DNA of 55,745 nucleotides, from the NCBI GenBank assembly GCA_024644345.1, contig JAHELE010000006.1, positions 1-55,745 of the forward strand. Reading direction: 5' to 3'. This DNA is from Actinomycetes bacterium. GTDB lineage: Bacteria; Actinomycetota; Actinomycetes; JAHEKZ01. A program made the position numbers and the translations under genes. Position 1 is the stretch's first letter. The number at the start of each line of letters is the position of its first letter. Positions 37,031 through 46,001 of the stretch are shown piece by piece. Below the pieces are notes generated by a model, which had not been told where the DNA came from, searched no databases, and saw only the letters and a list, made by a program, of their open reading frames with translations.

Positions 37031-37047
37031 CTCCTTCCGCGAAGGAG
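37031..37047 (+). terminator. weak hairpin after the glycan/sulfotransferase operon
   Basis: CTCCTTC-CGC-GAAGGAG is a perfect 7-bp stem with a three-base loop, 32 bases after paralog C. No T run follows, so terminator function is uncertain. Confidence 0.4.
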
Positions 37048-37099
37048 TTGGGGCGGGGCGTCCCGCATGATGGGTTGACCCGCGCGACAGGACAGGTGG

Positions 37100-38554
37100 A
37101 TGACCCTCTCAGACGACCGACCCGAGGTCTTTCGACGCTTCCCGCTCTCGGACGCCGACCTCGACGTGATTCATGCGCAGGCCATGCGCGTCCTCGAGAA
37201 CATCGGCACCGAAGTGCATAGCGACGTGATGCTGCGCATGCTGGAGGAGGCCGGCCAGCGAGTCGAGGGCACCCGGGTTCGCTGGGACGCGGGTTTCGTG
37301 ATGGATCAGCTGGGCAAAGCTCCGTCGCAGTTCACTCTGCAGGGAAGAGACCCTCGCCACTCGGTGACCATCGGTGGCGGCAGCCTGGTGCACACCCCCA
37401 CGGGAGGCGCTCCCTTCGTCTACGACTCAGTGCGTGGTCGTCGAGATGGTGACCTGGAGTCGTACATCGAGCTGGTGAAGATGGCGCACGCCTCCGACAT
37501 CCTTCCCGTCCTGCAGAGTGGAACCGCCGAGGCGCAGGACCTGTCCGACCTCAGCCGGCATCTCGAGATGGACTACGCGATCCTGCGGTGGAGCGGGCGA
37601 CCGTACATCCTGTACGGCGCAACAGGCCCCCGAACCAGGGATGGCCTGGCTCTCGCGGCGATCGCCGCCGGCGGCGAGGACGCCTTGCGCCGGCAGCCGG
37701 CGGTGCTGGGGATCGTCAACCCGAACAGTCCGCTGGTCTGGGACAGCCTGATGGTCGAAGAGCTGATGGCATTGGCGGAGTTCGGCCAGCCGGTCGCAAT
37801 CACCCCCTTCCTACTTGCCGGGGCGTCCGCCCCGGTGACCTTGGCCGGGGGGCTGTCACTTCTGGTTGCCGAGACCCTGTCAGGGGTCGCCATGGCGCAG
37901 CTGGTGCGCCCTGGGGCTCCCTGCATCCTGGGCACCTTCCTCAATGGGGTCGACATGCGTTCGGGGGGTCCCTCGTTGGGGCTCCCGGAGTCGACGTTGG
38001 CCACCTTGGCCGGCAGCCAGCTGGCGCGCCGGTACGGGCTGCCGCTTCGTGGCGGCGGGGGTCTGTGCTCAGGCCTCGACATGGATGTGCAGACGGCGAC
38101 CGAGAGTGCGATGTCGCTGTGGGCCACGTACCTGGCTGAATGCGATCTGGTTGTGCACGCCGCAGGCTGGATCGAGGGCGGGCTGGTGGCGTCCTACGAG
38201 AAGTTGGCACTGGACGTCGAGGTGCTGCAGATGTTCGAGCGCATACGAGCGGGGATCGCGGTCAACGACAGCCAGCTCGCGTACGACGTCATCGAAGAGC
38301 TCGGCCCGGGTGGTCTGTTCCTCGCACACGAGCACACGCTCGAACACTTCCGAACCGAGTCGTTCATGAGCCCTATGTTCCGGTCACAGGCGTACCCGAC
38401 GTGGGTGAAGCTCGGCTCCCCTTCGGTGGCCAGTGTCGCAACCGCTCAGTGGCAGAACCTGCTCGAGCAGTACGAAGACCCGGGCATCGACGATGCGATG
38501 GACGCCGAGCTGAGATCCTTCATCGATCGTCGCTCGGCCGAGCTCGAGGCCTGA
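37100..38554 (+). CDS. MttB-superfamily methyltransferase without pyrrolysine
   Basis: A 484-residue protein of the trimethylamine methyltransferase (MttB) superfamily. Visible family blocks are HAQAMRVLENIGTEVHSD, VHTPTGGAPFVYD, VNPNSPLVWD, PVAITPFLLAGASAPVTLAGGL, RYGLPLRGGGGLCSGLDMDVQTATESAMSLWAT and a C-terminal YEDPGIDDAMDAELRSFI. The frame has no internal amber codon, so this is a non-pyrrolysine member, of which the characterised ones demethylate glycine betaine, proline betaine or carnitine using a corrinoid protein. No corrinoid-binding protein or MtgA/MtbA-like partner is adjacent. ATG 37100 follows GGACAGGTGG. Confidence 0.88.
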   Translation: MTLSDDRPEVFRRFPLSDADLDVIHAQAMRVLENIGTEVHSDVMLRMLEEAGQRVEGTRVRWDAGFVMDQLGKAPSQFTLQGRDPRHSVTIGGGSLVHTPTGGAPFVYDSVRGRRDGDLESYIELVKMAHASDILPVLQSGTAEAQDLSDLSRHLEMDYAILRWSGRPYILYGATGPRTRDGLALAAIAAGGEDALRRQPAVLGIVNPNSPLVWDSLMVEELMALAEFGQPVAITPFLLAGASAPVTLAGGLSLLVAETLSGVAMAQLVRPGAPCILGTFLNGVDMRSGGPSLGLPESTLATLAGSQLARRYGLPLRGGGGLCSGLDMDVQTATESAMSLWATYLAECDLVVHAAGWIEGGLVASYEKLALDVEVLQMFERIRAGIAVNDSQLAYDVIEELGPGGLFLAHEHTLEHFRTESFMSPMFRSQAYPTWVKLGSPSVASVATAQWQNLLEQYEDPGIDDAMDAELRSFIDRRSAELEA

Positions 38555-38593
38555 TCTGCTGCAGGTGGGTTCCTGCGGCCACGAGACCAGCGC

Positions 38594-39415
38594 TCATGAG
38601 GATCGGTACACGAGTCGGGCCGGCCCAGGACCGACAACCTTGCGGGCGGTGAGGTTGAGCGAGTCACCGTCGATCGTGTACGACACGTCTCCCTGCAGAA
38701 ACCCGAGGACGGCCGCCTCTACCTCTGACTCGGGTGGGCGGCAGGCCTTCTTCGTGACGGCCAGTGTGCCGATCGTCAGCGTATTGCCGCGCACGCGGTA
38801 GCTTCCGCGCCCAGAGTTGCAGCCAAGTTGTGCTGACAGACCGCCGCCCTCGCCCAGTTCTAGCGTGGACTCGACGCCGCTCGGCACACTGCTGGCCGTG
38901 TCGCCCGAGACGATGGAGTCGAGGAGCCAGACCGTGCCGGTCAGTGAGGAATCGGGCACGGCCAGCTCTTCGTCCGTGAGCACGATGACGGTGCCTGCGC
39001 TGGTGATGGTCAGGGTTGAGCCGCTCTGCGAGAGGGTTGGTTTGGAGGTCAGGATGTCGGCGATCCATGTGTCCTGCTGCATCAATGCTGGGTCGCAGCC
39101 CATCTCCGTCATGACGAGGCTCTTGCCGTCGACGACGAGTACGCCGCCCCCCCAGCTCGCGTCCGCACCCATCGAGTTGCAGCCGGCTTGAGCGCCGATG
39201 TCGCGGTTGCCGAAGGTGATGCGAAGCTCGGACCCCTTGACCAGTGAGTAGGGCTGGTCATCGACGGATACGTCGTCACCGACGAAAGTGTGGCCCTCGA
39301 GATCAAGCCGAGCGGGCTGGCCGGCCTTGCCGGAATCGGTTCCAGCGCAGGCCCCAAGCGCCGCAGCGACCGACAGTGCGAGTGCTGAGGCGATGACGGG
39401 GATTCGTGTCCTCAT
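38594..39415 (-). CDS. lipoprotein with two META (HslJ-like) domains
   Basis: A 273-residue exported lipoprotein with lipobox AALGAC, lipidated Cys23. The mature part holds two META domains: the first with LRITFGNRDIGAQAGCNSMGADAS-type residues and MTEMGCDPALMQQD, and the second beginning LTGTVWLLDSIV with GGGLSAQLGCNSGRGSY and TKKACRPPESEVEAAV. Each domain keeps the Cys pair seen in HslJ-like proteins. The family is linked to heat-shock or drug-resistance phenotypes, mechanism unknown. It converges with the MttB-like gene with a 39-base gap. Confidence 0.88.
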   Translation of the reverse strand: MRTRIPVIASALALSVAAALGACAGTDSGKAGQPARLDLEGHTFVGDDVSVDDQPYSLVKGSELRITFGNRDIGAQAGCNSMGADASWGGGVLVVDGKSLVMTEMGCDPALMQQDTWIADILTSKPTLSQSGSTLTITSAGTVIVLTDEELAVPDSSLTGTVWLLDSIVSGDTASSVPSGVESTLELGEGGGLSAQLGCNSGRGSYRVRGNTLTIGTLAVTKKACRPPESEVEAAVLGFLQGDVSYTIDGDSLNLTARKVVGPGPARLVYRSS

Positions 39416-39499
39416 GCCCGCTTGGACTCCCTCTCGATCGCCATGGTTCCTGCCGTTCGGGTGAAGGCGGAGGCTCCTTGCACCACTGTGCCCTACCGG

Positions 39500-39505
39500 T
39501 AGCGT
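39500..39505 (+). promoter_or_regulatory. -10 box TAGCGT of the S9 peptidase gene
   Basis: TAGCGT, then seven bases, then GTG 39513, without a ribosome site. This is the same arrangement as the minus-strand box at 28284-28289 and decides the start at 39513 rather than GTG 39504. Confidence 0.55.
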
Positions 39506-39512
39506 GGCGTGG

Positions 39513-41315
39513 GTGAGCGACCGATCCCGAAACTGGCGAGACCGCTTTCGCCACCCGGTCGTCCAGTTCCCGGTGTGGGCCTCGACCGATCCTGAACGCC
39601 TGGTGTTCGTCAGTAACGAAGGTGGATCGACACAAGTGTGGACCGCTCACCTCGACAGTGGAGAGCGCCGGCCGGTAACCGATCAGAGAGTCGGCGTCGA
39701 AGAGTTCGTGATGTCGCCGGACGGCTCGACGATCGCCTGGTGGAGTGACGACAGCGGCGACGGTAACGGTGCCTGGGTGGCGACCGATCTGACTGACGGC
39801 CGCACAGCTCCGCTGCTCACCGGGCTCGGTGCGGGATGGAGTGAAGGGCTCGCCTGGTGCGGCGAGACAGTGGCGATGGCCCTCACCGACGGCGAGGCCT
39901 ATCGCCTGTATGTCGGCGCGGCCGGAGGCGTTGCCCGACTGATGCTTGAGTCGGCGAAACCCTTTGGCCTGGGCCGCGAGTGGGAGACCACTCCTGGTGG
40001 TCTTTCCTCTGACGGAACGCTGCTCTGCCTGCGGAACAGTGATGCGGGCGACATGCTGCACTTCGGGTTACGGGTGCTCGACGTGTCTTCGGGTGACGAG
40101 CGCGCTGAGCTCGTCGACGAAGGGCTGAGTGTCCGCGTGGCTTCGTGGTCCCCGTTGGCCGGCGATCAACGGGTGGCGCTGATCCATGAGCGCGACGGTT
40201 GCGACCGCCCCGCCATCTGGCATCCGCTGACCGGCGTCCGCAACGAGTACCCGAGCGACCTGCCTGGTGAGATCGACGTCGCTGGTTGGTACCCGGACGT
40301 GCAGTCGCTTCTGGTGACGCACTGGCACGACGGGCGTTCGCAGATCTATCGCCTCGATCTGGACAGTGGGAGCTACGAGCTGGTGCACGATCCGGCTGGG
40401 TACGTCTCTGCCGCAGCGGTTCGTCCGGACGGTCGCGTCTGGCTACGCGCAGAGTCGGGACAACATGCCCCCGAGGTCCGCGACGTTGGCGGCGCAGTGA
40501 TGCTCGCCGCTCCAGGAGAGGCGCCGGTTGGCGCGGGTTACCGCAGTCTGCGGTTCGAGGGCCCAACCGGGGAGCCGACGCACATGTTGGTTGCTGCACC
40601 GGAGGGGTCGGGACCGTTCCCGACTGTGATGCTCGTGCACGGTGGGCCGGAGTGGGCTGACCCCGACGAGTATGACGCCTGGGCGTCCACGCTGGTCGAT
40701 CACGGCGTCGCGGTGGCCAAGGTGAACTACCGCGGGTCCACGGGCTTCGGCGTCGCCTGGCGGACAGCCATCCACAACGGCAACATCGGCTTTCCCGAGG
40801 TGGCTGACGTCGTCGCAGGTATGGGATACCTGATCGACCTCGGCGTTGCCGACCCGCAGCGCTGCGTCATTGAGGGATGGTCATGGGGTGGTTACGTCGC
40901 CATGCTGGCGATCGGGCTGCACCCGACCGGGTTCGCTGCTGCGATCGGGGGCATTCCGGTCTGCGACGCGGTCATGACCCATGAGGACTGCTCGCCGTCC
41001 CAGCAGGCCTATGACCGCGCGATCATGGGGGGAAGCCCCGATGAGGTGCCCGACCGCTATGCCGAACGCTCACCATCGACCTACCTAGATGCTGTGCGGA
41101 CCCCAACGTTGATCATCGCGGGTGAGCACGACACCGCCTGTCCGATCCGGCAGGTGCGCTACTACGCCGACGAGCTAGTCAAGAGAGGCCAGTCCGTGAG
41201 GCTGCACGTCTATGACGCGGGCCACCACGCCAACAGCGTCGACGAGAACATCGCACAGGCAGAACTGCGACTGGGTTTCCTCACGGACCAGGGAGTGATT
41301 CAGGCCACCAGGTGA
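39513..41315 (+). CDS. S9 family prolyl oligopeptidase-type serine peptidase
   Basis: A 600-residue cytoplasmic peptidase. The N-terminal ~340 residues form a beta-propeller with repeated motifs (LVFVSNEGGSTQVWTAHLDSGE, VEEFVMSPDGSTIAWWSDD). The C-terminal alpha/beta-hydrolase has the nucleophile Ser457 in GWSWGG, Asp540 in GEHDTACP and His571 or His572 in AGHHANS, giving a complete triad. It is close to acylaminoacyl peptidases and dipeptidyl-peptidase-like S9C enzymes. It has no signal peptide. Substrates would be short peptides. Confidence 0.9.
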   Translation: MSDRSRNWRDRFRHPVVQFPVWASTDPERLVFVSNEGGSTQVWTAHLDSGERRPVTDQRVGVEEFVMSPDGSTIAWWSDDSGDGNGAWVATDLTDGRTAPLLTGLGAGWSEGLAWCGETVAMALTDGEAYRLYVGAAGGVARLMLESAKPFGLGREWETTPGGLSSDGTLLCLRNSDAGDMLHFGLRVLDVSSGDERAELVDEGLSVRVASWSPLAGDQRVALIHERDGCDRPAIWHPLTGVRNEYPSDLPGEIDVAGWYPDVQSLLVTHWHDGRSQIYRLDLDSGSYELVHDPAGYVSAAAVRPDGRVWLRAESGQHAPEVRDVGGAVMLAAPGEAPVGAGYRSLRFEGPTGEPTHMLVAAPEGSGPFPTVMLVHGGPEWADPDEYDAWASTLVDHGVAVAKVNYRGSTGFGVAWRTAIHNGNIGFPEVADVVAGMGYLIDLGVADPQRCVIEGWSWGGYVAMLAIGLHPTGFAAAIGGIPVCDAVMTHEDCSPSQQAYDRAIMGGSPDEVPDRYAERSPSTYLDAVRTPTLIIAGEHDTACPIRQVRYYADELVKRGQSVRLHVYDAGHHANSVDENIAQAELRLGFLTDQGVIQATR

Positions 41316-41350
41316 TGCGATCTTCAGGGTCTGGATGCCACACTGCGTCC

Positions 41351-42538
41351 ATGGACCCCCGCGAACAGGTGGAGCGTTTCAGCGCCCACAACTACCACCC
41401 GCTTCCCGTCGTCCTCACGCACGGAGAAGGGGCATGGGTAACTGACGTCGACGGCAAGCAGTATCTCGATCTGCTGTCCGCGTACTCGGCATTGAACTTC
41501 GGTCATCGACATCCCCGACTGATCGAGGCGGCGAAGGCGCAGCTGGACCGCTTGACGCTGACCAGTCGTGCCTTTCACAACGACCGGCTGGGTGCGTTCG
41601 CCCAGGGCCTCTCGGAGCTCACCGGCAAAGAGATGGTTCTTCCGATGAACTCTGGGGCGGAAGCGGTGGAGACCGCGATCAAGACCGCTCGCAAGTGGGG
41701 CTACCTCGTCAAAGGTGTTGCCGCGGACACCGCACGCGTGATCGTGGCCGACGGCAACTTCCACGGACGCACGACGACGATCGTCTCGTTCTCGACCGAC
41801 CCCGATGCGCGCGACGACTTCGGCCCCTTCACCCCGGGCTTCGACGTAGTCGGCTACGGCGACGCCGAGGCGCTACGCGCGGCGATCACTCCGAGCACGG
41901 TGGCCTTCCTTGTCGAGCCAATCCAGGGTGAGGCCGGTGTGCTGCTGCCGCCGGATGGGTACTTGAAGGCGGCACGTGAGATCTGCCGCGAGAACAACGT
42001 GCTGTTCATCGCTGACGAGATCCAGAGCGGTATGGGGCGTACCGGCAAGACCTTCGCCGTGGAGTGGGAAGACGTCATCCCCGACATGTACGTGATGGGC
42101 AAAGCGCTCGGCGGCGGTATCTACCCTGTGTCAGCCGTCGCCGCCGATGCCGATGTGCTGGGCGTCTTCAAGCCCGGCGAGCACGGGTCCACCTTTGGTG
42201 GCAACCCCCTTGGGGCGGCGATCGGAGCCGAGGTGATCGCCATGCTCAAGACGGGTGAGTACCAGGAGCGGTCGCGCGTCATGGGCGACCACATGCTCGG
42301 ACGTCTCCGCGCAGAGGCACCGTCAACGGTGTTCGAGATCCGCGGCCGTGGCCTGTGGGCTGGCGTTCAGCTGCACCCGGGGCAAGAGTCGGCGCGGTCT
42401 CGATGTGAGCGGCTGATGGGTGACGGCGTCCTCGCCAAGGACACCCATGAGACGACGATCAGGCTGGCGCCACCCCTCGTCATCGAGCAGAACGACCTCG
42501 ACCTGGCGATCGACAAGCTCTTGAAGGTCCTGCACTGA
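41351..42538 (+). CDS. rocD: ornithine--oxo-acid aminotransferase
   Basis: A 395-residue class III PLP aminotransferase. It has SAHNYHPLPVVLTHGEGAWVTDVDG-type N-terminal blocks, NSGAEAVETAIK (100-111), FHGRTTTIVSFSTDP, LVEPIQGEAGVLLP, ADEIQSGMGRTGK and the PLP lysine in MGKALGGG (Lys251). It moves the delta-amino group of ornithine to 2-oxoglutarate, giving glutamate semialdehyde. ATG 41351 is chosen because the family N-terminus begins there and CACACT lies six bases upstream; an ATG at 41312 overlaps the previous gene. No arginase is adjacent. Confidence 0.95.
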   Translation: MDPREQVERFSAHNYHPLPVVLTHGEGAWVTDVDGKQYLDLLSAYSALNFGHRHPRLIEAAKAQLDRLTLTSRAFHNDRLGAFAQGLSELTGKEMVLPMNSGAEAVETAIKTARKWGYLVKGVAADTARVIVADGNFHGRTTTIVSFSTDPDARDDFGPFTPGFDVVGYGDAEALRAAITPSTVAFLVEPIQGEAGVLLPPDGYLKAAREICRENNVLFIADEIQSGMGRTGKTFAVEWEDVIPDMYVMGKALGGGIYPVSAVAADADVLGVFKPGEHGSTFGGNPLGAAIGAEVIAMLKTGEYQERSRVMGDHMLGRLRAEAPSTVFEIRGRGLWAGVQLHPGQESARSRCERLMGDGVLAKDTHETTIRLAPPLVIEQNDLDLAIDKLLKVLH

Positions 42539-42607
42539 CCCCGCCCCCCACACCTTTGGGGAACTTCCGGGTTGCCGTAGCGGCGCAAAATTTCCCCGAA
42601 GTCGTCA

Positions 42608-42613
42608 TAGGGT
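42608..42613 (+). promoter_or_regulatory. -10 box TAGGGT of the transhydrogenase operon
   Basis: TAGGGT, seven bases, then GTG 42621, with no ribosome site. The same hexamer precedes the LytR_C gene and dnaX. The upstream GTG at 42612 would overlap the box. Confidence 0.55.
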
Positions 42614-42620
42614 GGATCTC

Positions 42621-43751
42621 GTGACCACTGTCGCAGTACCGGCAGAGACGCGACCCGGTGAACGCCGGGTCGCTCTCGTGCCTGAGAGTGTTGGACGCCT
42701 CACCGCCCTCGGCGTCGAGGTGCGCATCCAGTCCGGCGCGGGGCTCGGGGCCAACGCCCTCGACGCTGCCTACCGCGATGCCGGTGCCTCGATCGTCGAG
42801 GGCGATGTGCTGTCTGGCGCCGACGTCGTGTTGACCGTCAACTCCCTCGATCTTGACCGGATTGGCACGTTGACCAGGGGCACGACGGTGGTCTCGTTCC
42901 TCGCCCCGGTTCAGTCGCTCGACAAGGTGAAAGCAGCCCAGGCAGCAGGAGTGACCTGGCTCTCGATGGAGCTGGTGCCCCGCATCTCTCGTGCGCAGTC
43001 GATGGATGCGCTCTCGTCCCAAGGTCTGGTCGCCGGCTACCGGTGCGCTCTCGTGGCCGCCGAGCGGCTGCCCAAGTTCTTCCCGATGCTGATGACGGCC
43101 GCCGGCACCGTCAAGCCGGCCAAGGTGGTCGTCCTGGGCGCTGGTGTCGCTGGCCTCCAGGCGATCGCCACGGCCAAGCGGTTGGGTGCCGTGGTCCAGG
43201 CCTACGACGTCAGAGCGGCTGCTGCCGACGAGATACGCAGCATGGGAGCGAAGTTCATCGAGCTCGACCTTGAGTCTCTCGAGGGTGCTGGAGGCTATGC
43301 GCGCGAGATGACCGAAGAGCGTTCCCAGCGCCAACGCGACCTGCTGACACCGTTCATCATGCAGGCGGACGCGGTCATCACCACGGCGGCCGTGCCAGGG
43401 CGCCAGGCTCCGCTGCTCGTCACGCGGTCCATGGTCGAGACGATGGCCCCCGGATCGGTGGTCGTCGACCTCGCCGCCGAGACCGGGGGCAACGTCGAAG
43501 GCTCGGTGGCCGGCGAAGAGGTGGTCATCGGAAACGCCTCGGTGTGGGGCGGGCTCAACGTGCCGTCACAGCTGCCGGTGGCCGCGTCCCGGCTCTACTC
43601 GGCCAACCTCGTGGCGATCAGCCAGCTCTTCCTCAAGGAGGGGGCAGTGGACATGGACTTCGAGGACGAGATCCTGGACGGCGCGTGTGTCACGTATGAC
43701 GGTGCCGTTCGCTTTGCCCCCGCCCGCGAGGCAGTGGAGGGGGGTTCCTGA
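42621..43751 (+). CDS. pntAA: NAD(P) transhydrogenase alpha subunit, NAD-binding part
   Basis: A 376-residue dI component of proton-translocating transhydrogenase, which binds NADH. Family motifs are VAVPAETRPGERRVALVPESV at the N-terminus (cited in outline), the glycine motif VLGAGVAGLQAIATAKRLGA (~172-191), YDVRAAAADEIRSMGAKF and PGRQAPLLVTRSMVETMAPGSV, the mobile-loop region. GTG 42621 is supported by its -10 box. Alpha is split here into soluble PntAA and membrane PntAB, as in many actinobacteria. Its stop overlaps pntAB by one base. Confidence 0.95.
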   Translation: MTTVAVPAETRPGERRVALVPESVGRLTALGVEVRIQSGAGLGANALDAAYRDAGASIVEGDVLSGADVVLTVNSLDLDRIGTLTRGTTVVSFLAPVQSLDKVKAAQAAGVTWLSMELVPRISRAQSMDALSSQGLVAGYRCALVAAERLPKFFPMLMTAAGTVKPAKVVVLGAGVAGLQAIATAKRLGAVVQAYDVRAAAADEIRSMGAKFIELDLESLEGAGGYAREMTEERSQRQRDLLTPFIMQADAVITTAAVPGRQAPLLVTRSMVETMAPGSVVVDLAAETGGNVEGSVAGEEVVIGNASVWGGLNVPSQLPVAASRLYSANLVAISQLFLKEGAVDMDFEDEILDGACVTYDGAVRFAPAREAVEGGS

Positions 43752-44053
43752 TGAACGACGTCGGACTGCTCACGGTCTTCGTCCTCAGCATCTTCGTGGG
43801 ATTCGAGGTGGTCTCGAAGGTCTCCACCATCCTGCACACCCCGCTGATGTCAGGGGCCAATGCCATCCACGGTGTCATCCTCGTCGGTGCGATCATCGTC
43901 ACCGGACACGCTGACACCAACGCCGAGCTGTGGTTGGGGCTGGCCGCCGTAGTGCTGGCCACGGTGAACATGGTCGGCGGTTTCGTGGTGACCGACCGCA
44001 TGCTGGAGATGTTCCGCGGGAAGAGGGCTCCGGCGAAGGGGTCTGACGCGTGA
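43751..44053 (+). CDS. pntAB: NAD(P) transhydrogenase alpha subunit, membrane part
   Basis: A 100-residue protein with three to four membrane helices (LLTVFVLSIFVGFEVVSKV, ANAIHGVILVGAIIV, LWLGLAAVVLATVNMVGGF) and the typical HTPLMSGANAIHG block. It supplies part of the proton channel (dII) together with PntB. The start overlaps pntAA (TGATG), and its stop overlaps pntB (GTGA). Confidence 0.95.
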   Translation: MNDVGLLTVFVLSIFVGFEVVSKVSTILHTPLMSGANAIHGVILVGAIIVTGHADTNAELWLGLAAVVLATVNMVGGFVVTDRMLEMFRGKRAPAKGSDA

Positions 44054-45420
44054 ACCAAACCTGGGTTCAGATCGCGTACCTGGTCGCAGCGGTCTGTTTC
44101 ATCTTGGCCCTGAAGGGTCTCTCGTCACCGAAGTACGCCAGGCGTGGCAACCTGATCGGCGCCTTCGGCGCTGTGCTGGCCGTCGTCGTCACCCTGGTGG
44201 CCGAGCCCCTCGACCACATGGTGCTCATCTTGGTGGCGATCGTCATCGGATCAGCATTCGGTGTCCCAGCCGCACGATCGGTCGCCATGACGGCGATGCC
44301 CCAGCTGGTCGCCCTGTTCAACGGTGTCGGTGGAGCCGCCGCGGCGATCGTGGCGATCGTGGAGTTCCTCTCGTCCGGGCAGAACGAGTCGACGGGCACG
44401 TTGGCGGCATCGGTCTTCACCGTCCTGGTCGGGTCCGTCTCGTTCAGCGGGTCAGTCGTCACCTTCCTCAAGCTGCAGGGCTTGATTACCTCGCGGCCCG
44501 TGGTCTTTCCTGGCATGCAGGTGCTTCTACCGCTGACGGCGGTTGCGGCGCTAGTACTGGGCGTCCTGGTGCTGACGACCACGTCCACCGCCATCGTCTT
44601 TGCCCTGGCGGCTGTCTCGCTGCTGCTCGGCGTCCTCTTTGTGCTGCCGGTGGGCGGCGCAGATGTCCCGATCGTCATCTCGCTGCTGAACGCCTTCACG
44701 GGCCTGACGGTGGCTGCGTCGGGCTTCGTTCTCGACAACGTCCTTCTGCTGGTCGCAGGCACCCTGGTCGGTGCCAGCGGAACGTTGCTCACCCGCCTCA
44801 TGGCGCAGGCGATGGGCCGCCCGCTGCTGGGCACGCTCTTCGGGGCCTTCTCCGGCGAGTCGACGCTGGGTGGCGGGCAGGCGTCCGAGCGACCGGTCAA
44901 GTCGCTCGGGCCGGCCGATGTCGCCGTCATGCTGGCGTACGCCGAACGCGTCGTGATCGTCCCCGGGTACGGTCTCGCGGTGGCGCAGGCGCAAGGCGCC
45001 CTGAAAGAGCTCGTCGACCTGCTCGGTGAGCGCGGCGTCGAGGTCTCGTACGGCATTCACCCGGTGGCAGGCCGGATGCCTGGGCACATGAACGTGCTGC
45101 TGGCCGAGGCGAGCGTGCCGTACGAGCAGCTCAAGGAGATGGACGAGATCAACCCTGACCTGCCCAGCACTGATGTCGCGCTGGTGGTCGGCGCCAACGA
45201 CGTGGTGAACCCAGCGGCCCGAAACCCTGGCACCCCCATCTCCGGAATGCCAATTATCAACGTCGACCAGGCGCAGGCCGTGGTCTTCCTCAAGCGCTCG
45301 ATGCGCCCGGGTTTTGCCGGGATCGACAACGAGCTTCTTTACGACGCCAAGACCCAGCTGTTGTTCGGTGACGCGAAGGACTCGCTCACCAAGACCGTCA
45401 CGGCTCTGAAGTCCCTGTGA
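44050..45420 (+). CDS. pntB: NAD(P) transhydrogenase beta subunit
   Basis: A 456-residue protein. The N-terminal ~260 residues form about eight to nine membrane helices of dII. The C-terminal ~180 residues are the NADP-binding dIII domain, with VIVPGYGLAVAQAQ, GIHPVAGRMPGHMNVLLAEA, VALVVGANDVVNPAAR, GMPIINV and KRSMRPGFAGIDNEL. It couples hydride transfer from NADH to NADP+ with proton import, making NADPH. The GTG start overlaps pntAB by four bases. Confidence 0.95.
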   Translation: MNQTWVQIAYLVAAVCFILALKGLSSPKYARRGNLIGAFGAVLAVVVTLVAEPLDHMVLILVAIVIGSAFGVPAARSVAMTAMPQLVALFNGVGGAAAAIVAIVEFLSSGQNESTGTLAASVFTVLVGSVSFSGSVVTFLKLQGLITSRPVVFPGMQVLLPLTAVAALVLGVLVLTTTSTAIVFALAAVSLLLGVLFVLPVGGADVPIVISLLNAFTGLTVAASGFVLDNVLLLVAGTLVGASGTLLTRLMAQAMGRPLLGTLFGAFSGESTLGGGQASERPVKSLGPADVAVMLAYAERVVIVPGYGLAVAQAQGALKELVDLLGERGVEVSYGIHPVAGRMPGHMNVLLAEASVPYEQLKEMDEINPDLPSTDVALVVGANDVVNPAARNPGTPISGMPIINVDQAQAVVFLKRSMRPGFAGIDNELLYDAKTQLLFGDAKDSLTKTVTALKSL

Positions 45421-45427
45421 TGCGCCG

Positions 45428-45442
45428 AGGGCGGAAAGCCCT
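45428..45442 (+). terminator. small hairpin after pntB
   Basis: AGGGC-GGAAA-GCCCT, a perfect 5-bp stem, lies seven bases after the pntB stop. It is short and has no T run, so it is only a possible terminator. Confidence 0.35.
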
Positions 45443-45501
45443 AGGCAACCCGCTTTAGGTCTGCCACCATCACGTGGTGAGGACAAGCAGCGGAGGCCAC
45501 G

Positions 45502-45987
45502 ATGAGTGACGAGATGGCAGCCGACTTCGCGCTGAGCGCGGTCCGAGAGGACGGCGCCTGGTCGGTCGTCCCACTGCCACCTGCTGCCGCCGACGACCTC
45601 GACCAGATCATTCACGCGCTACGCCAGCAGCCGGGTGATGCGGGATCGATCGGACTCCTGTCGTTCTCCGAGGACTTCTTCGTCATCCTGCGCATCCGCG
45701 GAGCTGACGTACGAATGCTGCTCAGCGATGTCACGGCGGCATTCGATGCACCGTTCGCCGGTCAGGTACTCGATCGGCTGGGCCTGCCCATGCCGGACGG
45801 CGACGAAGAGGACGATGTCGAGCCGGCCGGCGATCTCGACCTGCTCGAAGACCTCGGGGCCAGCCCGCTTCTGTTGGCCGAGCTGTGCGACGACCTTGAG
45901 CTCTTCCCCGATGACGTGTTCAATCAGATCGCTGAGCACCTGGGCTTCTCTGACCAGTACGACGCCGCCATGCAGCTCGTAGCCTGA
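45502..45987 (+). CDS. tRNA adenosine deaminase-associated protein
   Basis: A 161-residue acidic cytoplasmic protein of the actinobacterial family found directly upstream of tadA. It begins ADFALSAVREDGAWSVVPLP, has DLDQIIHALRQQPGDAG and FVILRIRGADVRMLLSDV, and ends with an acidic DEEDDVEPAGDLDLLEDLG linker and a C-terminal helix region. The molecular role is unknown; pairing with tadA suggests involvement in wobble inosine formation. ATG 45502 follows GGAGG. tadA starts 14 bases after it. Confidence 0.92.
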   Translation: MSDEMAADFALSAVREDGAWSVVPLPPAAADDLDQIIHALRQQPGDAGSIGLLSFSEDFFVILRIRGADVRMLLSDVTAAFDAPFAGQVLDRLGLPMPDGDEEDDVEPAGDLDLLEDLGASPLLLAELCDDLELFPDDVFNQIAEHLGFSDQYDAAMQLVA

Positions 45988-46001
45988 CTCTGTCGCACCC
46001 T

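Noticed and set aside
37100-38554. Pyrrolysine-containing MttB
   Set aside because: The frame has no internal TAG codon and ends normally, so it is not the amber-coding trimethylamine methyltransferase.
44551-45615. 354-residue open frame antisense to pntB
   Set aside because: The product is His/Arg/Gln-rich low-quality sequence opposite a well-conserved transhydrogenase subunit.
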